Shown here: piece by piece, positions 60,869-64,000 of the stretch
Numbering within the stretch: the first letter of the stretch is position 1
How the letters are laid out: every line of letters begins with the position of its first letter
NCBI RefSeq assembly: GCF_030264295.1
Contig: NZ_CP127173.1
Span: 4,347,501-4,411,500, forward strand
DNA: 64,000 nt
Origin: Amycolatopsis nalaikhensis
Lineage (GTDB): Bacteria; Actinomycetota; Actinomycetes; Mycobacteriales; Pseudonocardiaceae
Direction: 5' to 3'
Notes under the pieces: generated by a model
What the model was told of the DNA's origin: nothing
What the model saw: only the letters and a program-made list of their open reading frames with translations
Databases searched by the model: none
Translations under genes and position numbers: made by a program

Positions 60869-62020
60869 ATGCAGGTCAGGTCAGCTCTTGTGCGTGGCGG
60901 GATCGCGGTGCTCGCCGCGGCCGCCGCGGTCATGGTCGGTGCCCCCTCGGCACTCGCGGACGACGGCGCCGCGCGCGGCCGGGTCAGCGAGAACGCCGGC
61001 ACCCTCGGCTACAAGATCAACCTCGACGGCGGCGGTGGCGCGATCACCAAGCTGTTCGGCTTCAAGCTGTCCGACGGCAGCTCGCTCAAGCTGTACTGCG
61101 TCCAGATCGAGGTCGGCATGCGCACCGACGTCGACATGGTCGAGCGGCCCTGGAACAAGTACCCGGACGAGAAGTCGCCGTTCGAGAAGAACAGCGCCAA
61201 GATCAACTGGGTGCTGCACAACGGCTTCCCGGGCGCCGGGCTGGACGCGCTCGGCAAGACCCTCGACAAGGCCGGCACCAAGGCGCACGACGGCATCTCC
61301 GAGCGCGAGGCGATCTCCGCCACGCAGGCCGCCGTGTGGCACTTCAGCGACGGCGTGGACCTCAAGCTCGACAAGCCGCTGGCCGACAACGACGCCTCGG
61401 CCGAGGACAACGCCGACGTCGCCGCCCTGTACGGCTACCTCACCGGGGACGCCAACAAGGGCATCGGCGCGCAGCCGAAGCCGACGCTGAACATCGCCGC
61501 GCAGAAGACCGAGGGCGCCGCCGGCACCAAGATCGGCCCGTTCGACGTCGCCACCACCGGTGACATCACCTCGCTCACCACCGACCTGCCCGAGGGCGTC
61601 AAGGTCACCGACGCCGACGGCAAGGAGCTCAAGTCGTCCGAGGTCAAGGACGGCAGCAAGCTCTACGTCGACGTCCCCGCCGACGCCAAGCCGGGCAAGG
61701 GCACGTTCTCGCTGAAGGTCAGCGGGCACCTGGACACCGGGCGCCTGTTCGTCGCCGAGAACTACGCGCAGAAGCCGGCGCAGTCGCTGATCGTCGCCGA
61801 CTCGGAGAAGACCCAGGTCACCGCGAAGGCGGCCGCGAGCTGGACCGAGGCCGGTGCCGTGCCGAGCACCGCGCCGAGCACCCCGGGTGGGGCCGAGTCC
61901 GGCGGTGGCGACCTGGCCAACACCGGTGTCGACGCCGCGGTTCCGTTCACCATCGGCGGCCTGCTGCTCGGCGGCGGCGCGCTGGTGCTGCTGCTGAACC
62001 GTCGTCGCAGCCGCGCGTAA
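60869..62020 (+). CDS. Thioester-domain surface protein with LAxTG sortase signal
   Basis: 383 residues. After a signal peptide (ending near PSALA), a thioester domain is recognised by LYCVQIEVG (reactive Cys) and the SATQAAVWHFSDG block (TQxA motif, Gln partner). A beta-sandwich stalk (residues about 200-330) follows. The C-terminus has LANTG, a hydrophobic helix (FTIGGLLLGGGALVLLL) and NRRRSR, a class E sortase sorting signal. It is wall-anchored and may attach covalently to surfaces. A CGGGTGA/TCACCCG hairpin lies upstream (60,773-60,790). Confidence 0.87.
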   Translation: MQVRSALVRGGIAVLAAAAAVMVGAPSALADDGAARGRVSENAGTLGYKINLDGGGGAITKLFGFKLSDGSSLKLYCVQIEVGMRTDVDMVERPWNKYPDEKSPFEKNSAKINWVLHNGFPGAGLDALGKTLDKAGTKAHDGISEREAISATQAAVWHFSDGVDLKLDKPLADNDASAEDNADVAALYGYLTGDANKGIGAQPKPTLNIAAQKTEGAAGTKIGPFDVATTGDITSLTTDLPEGVKVTDADGKELKSSEVKDGSKLYVDVPADAKPGKGTFSLKVSGHLDTGRLFVAENYAQKPAQSLIVADSEKTQVTAKAAASWTEAGAVPSTAPSTPGGAESGGGDLANTGVDAAVPFTIGGLLLGGGALVLLLNRRRSRA

Positions 62021-62030
62021 CACTCCCGGA

Positions 62031-62059
62031 CGGGGCCGGTCCACTGTGGACCGGCCCCG
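62031..62059 (+). terminator. Intrinsic terminator after the thioester protein gene
   Basis: CGGGGCCGGTCCAC (62031-62044) and GTGGACCGGCCCCG (62046-62059) form a 14-bp perfect stem with a one-base loop, followed by TTTT. Confidence 0.9.
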
Positions 62060-62069
62060 TTTTCGTGCG

Positions 62070-62096
62070 TTGAACCCTAGGTCATTGGTCTAGACT
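62070..62096 (+). promoter_or_regulatory. Possible promoter of the araC-type gene (leaderless)
   Basis: TTGAAC (62070-62075) and TAGACT (62091-62096) are spaced 15 bases apart. The start codon begins nine bases after the -10, and no Shine-Dalgarno is visible, so the transcript may be leaderless. Confidence 0.45.
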
Positions 62097-62104
62097 TTTG
62101 GGTC

Positions 62105-63001
62105 ATGCGCGGTACGACCGTTCCGCCGGGGACACCCTGCCCGCCGCCGCGGGCGGGCGAGCTGCCCATGCACCGGCTGGAAGTGGCAGAACCGCCGGCG
62201 CCGCCCTTCGCCATCGGCACGTTCGACGAGATCGGGCCGCTGTCGCGCGCGGAGTTCCCGCACCGGCACACCTTCCACGAGCTGCTGCACGTCACCGGCG
62301 GCACCGGCGCGCACGTCGTCGACACCGCGCGCTGGCCGCTGCGGCCGCCGCACCTCGGCGTCATCGCGCCGGGCCAGGTGCACCAGTGGGCGGACGTGCG
62401 GGGCCTCACCGGGCACGTCGTGCTGTTCACCGACGACTTCCTGCTCGACTACCCGGCCGACCGCGAGCGGCTGCGGCGGCTCAGCGAACGCCCGTGGCTC
62501 GCCCTGGACGCCCGTGCCGACGACGCCGTCTCGCGGCTGATCGCCGAGTTGACCGACGAGTACCGCCGCGGCGACGAAGGCGCCGATTCCGTGCTGCGGG
62601 CCCTGGTGCACGTCCTCGTCGTGCGCGCCGGACGGCTGCCCGGGACGCCGGAAGCGCCGCCCGCGCCCGCCGGGGCCGTGGCCGCCGAGTTCGCCCGGCT
62701 CACCGGTCGCCCGGACCTCGGGCTGTGGTCGGTGCGCGCGCACGCCGACCGCATCGGCGTCACCCCCGGCTACCTCACCGAGGCGGTGAAGGCCGCGACC
62801 GGGCGCACCGCCGCGCAGCTGCTGCGTGAGGCGCGGACCCGGGAGGCGCAGCGGTTCCTGCTCCGGACGGACCTGACCGTGCGGCAGGTCGCGAGCCGCG
62901 TCGGGTTCGCCGACCCGGCCTACTTCTGCCGGTTCTTCCGCCGCGAAACCGGGCTGAGCCCCGGCGACTTCCGCCGCGGCGGGGAGATTCACCACGACTG
63001 A
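62105..63001 (+). CDS. AraC family transcriptional regulator
   Basis: 298 residues. The N-terminal cupin-type sensor has EFPHRHTFHELLHVTGGTG and LGVIAPGQVHQW. The C-terminal double HTH has WSVRAHADRIGVTPGYLTEAVKAATGRTAAQLLREAR and DLTVRQVASRVGFADPAYFCRFFRRETGLSPGDFR. It is followed in the same direction by the dioxygenase gene, which it may control. Confidence 0.92.
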   Translation: MRGTTVPPGTPCPPPRAGELPMHRLEVAEPPAPPFAIGTFDEIGPLSRAEFPHRHTFHELLHVTGGTGAHVVDTARWPLRPPHLGVIAPGQVHQWADVRGLTGHVVLFTDDFLLDYPADRERLRRLSERPWLALDARADDAVSRLIAELTDEYRRGDEGADSVLRALVHVLVVRAGRLPGTPEAPPAPAGAVAAEFARLTGRPDLGLWSVRAHADRIGVTPGYLTEAVKAATGRTAAQLLREARTREAQRFLLRTDLTVRQVASRVGFADPAYFCRFFRRETGLSPGDFRRGGEIHHD

Positions 63002-63079
63002 CCGGTCCAGTCCATCGTCGCGCACCCCGTGCCGTGCCTACGTTCGAAGGGATCCCCGACGCCCCCACGAGGAGCAGGC

Positions 63080-63895
63080 ATGGACGAAGAAACCCAGCTC
63101 AGCCGCAAAACGGTGCTGAAGGCCGCGCTCGCGGCCGGCGTCGCCGCGCCGGTCGCGCTGTTCGGCGGCCCGGCGCTCGCGCGCACCAGCGTCGCCGCCG
63201 GCGCGGTCCCGGAGCTGACCCCGGAGTGCCACGACGGCGACGAGCCGACGATCGAGCAGACCGAAGGCCCCTACTTCAAACCGAACTCGCCCGAGCGGAC
63301 CAACCTCGTCACGCCCGGCACCCAGGGCACCCGGCTGACCGTGACCGGATACGTCTTCGGGCTCGCGTGCCAGCCGGTGAACCGCGCGCTGCTGGACTTC
63401 TGGCAGGCCGACGTCAACGGCGCCTACGACAACGTCGGCTACACCTTCCGCGGCCACCAGTACACCAACGCCCAGGGCGCGTTCACGCTGTCCACGATCG
63501 TGCCCGGCCTCTACCCGGGCCGCACCCGGCACATCCACGTCAAGGTGCAGGCGCCGGGACGGCCGATCCTGACCACCCAGCTCTACTTCCCGAACGAGCC
63601 GCGCAACAACACCGACACGATCTTCGACGCGCGCCTGCTGATGACCGTGCGGGACAACGGCTCCGCGAAGGAAGCCGCCTTCGACTTCGTGCTCAACGTG
63701 CCGCAGACGCCGACGTCGACCCCGTCGACGTCGCCCACGACGCCGCCCGGGGACACGACCTGGGCGGTGGGCACCGTTTACGCGGCGGGTGCCCGGGTCA
63801 CCTACGGCGGCCAGGGGTACGTGTGCTTGCAGGGGCACACCGCCCAGCCGGGCTGGGAACCCCCGGCCGTCCCCGCGCTCTGGCGAGCGGGGTGA
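63080..63895 (+). CDS. Secreted intradiol dioxygenase with carbohydrate-binding module
   Basis: 271 residues, ATG after GAGGAG. The N-terminus has SRKTVLKAALAAGVAAPVALFGG, a possible Tat-like or Sec signal. The catchol-dioxygenase-like domain shows EGPYFKPNSPERTN, LLDFWQADVNGAYDN and YPGRTRHIHVKVQ (Tyr and two His iron ligands). After a Thr/Pro linker, the last ~45 residues (WAVGTVYAAGARVTYGGQGYVC, LQGHTAQPGWEPPA) form a CBM5/12 chitin-binding module. It probably oxidises aromatic compounds at polysaccharide surfaces. Confidence 0.87.
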   Translation: MDEETQLSRKTVLKAALAAGVAAPVALFGGPALARTSVAAGAVPELTPECHDGDEPTIEQTEGPYFKPNSPERTNLVTPGTQGTRLTVTGYVFGLACQPVNRALLDFWQADVNGAYDNVGYTFRGHQYTNAQGAFTLSTIVPGLYPGRTRHIHVKVQAPGRPILTTQLYFPNEPRNNTDTIFDARLLMTVRDNGSAKEAAFDFVLNVPQTPTSTPSTSPTTPPGDTTWAVGTVYAAGARVTYGGQGYVCLQGHTAQPGWEPPAVPALWRAG

Positions 63896-63899
63896 TCAA

Positions 63900-63933
63900 G
63901 GCGGGCTCCGGAGCCGCACCTCCGGGGCCCGCC
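63900..63933 (+). terminator. Imperfect hairpin after the dioxygenase gene
   Basis: GGCGGGCTCCGGAG and CTCCGGGGCCCGCC pair with one bulge, just after the stop. The remaining bases to 64,000 hold no complete gene. An ATG at 63993 could begin the next one. Confidence 0.5.
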
Positions 63934-64000
63934 CCCCAGTTCCGCACGATAGGGGTCGACGCGGGCGGTGCGGGCCTGCCACATTCGCGGGTATGACTGT

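Overview
The window is high-GC actinobacterial chromosome. GTG/TTG starts, overlapping ATGA/GTGA gene junctions, F420-type and SARP/StrR-type genes, IdeR iron boxes, a class E-like sortase substrate and families of intergenic palindromes all point to a filamentous Pseudonocardiaceae, most like Amycolatopsis. The genus is inferred from gene content and style only.

1-28,980 is mostly housekeeping and conserved accessory sequence. It holds an ABC-2 exporter, a TetR/SGNH/F420 oxidoreductase group with a palindromic operator, the efeUOB ferrous-iron operon under two IdeR boxes, lytic transglycosylases, enolase-ftsB-DUF501-ppx, a complete dipeptide-type ABC operon, secreted S8 and cytosolic S10 peptidases, an endonuclease V/uracil-DNA glycosylase pair, an NDH-2 and a secreted GH18-like/ricin-lectin protein. 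Three kinds of intergenic palindromic repeat occur here, and one is a perfect 24-bp hairpin inside the dpp-type operon.

28,906-40,350 looks like an accessory island. It opens with an unusual short-variable-arm tRNA with a UAA anticodon, then a decayed tyrosine integrase pointing at the tRNA and a multiply frameshifted Acg-type nitroreductase. Next come two Crp/Fnr regulators flanking a Pycsar-effector-like (PycTM) membrane protein, and then a five-gene operon (33,420-39,723): a nucleotide-cyclase-like protein with an altered catalytic Asn, a large protein with a degenerate P-loop, an unknown 285-aa protein, a VWA-OmpA lipoprotein and a four-helix membrane protein. I regard this as the best candidate for an undescribed system, probably a conflict or envelope-signalling module.

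40,350-58,300 looks like a biosynthetic region with a giant SARP/NB-ARC/TPR regulator and a StrR/ParB-type activator. The minus-strand half pairs a LxmK-like kinase and a HopA1-family protein with a 51-aa precursor that contains no cysteine, plus an MFS exporter. The plus-strand half starts with a 108-aa peptide with a proteusin/Nif11-like leader. It continues through an Asp/Asn hydroxylase, a B12 radical SAM enzyme, a 38-aa ORF, GNAT, an esterase, a BioB/HydE-like radical SAM, an acyl-AMP ligase, a carrier protein, a second 2OG oxygenase and an MFS exporter.

58,300-64,000 returns to ordinary genes: a secreted crystallin-like inhibitor, a P450 with a divergent TetR and shared operator, a thioester-domain surface adhesin with an LAxTG sorting signal, an AraC regulator and a secreted intradiol dioxygenase with a chitin-binding module.

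Three genes (9,956; 54,720; 56,329) are each broken by one extra G in a G run. This may be a homopolymer sequencing artefact, so their pseudogene status is provisional.
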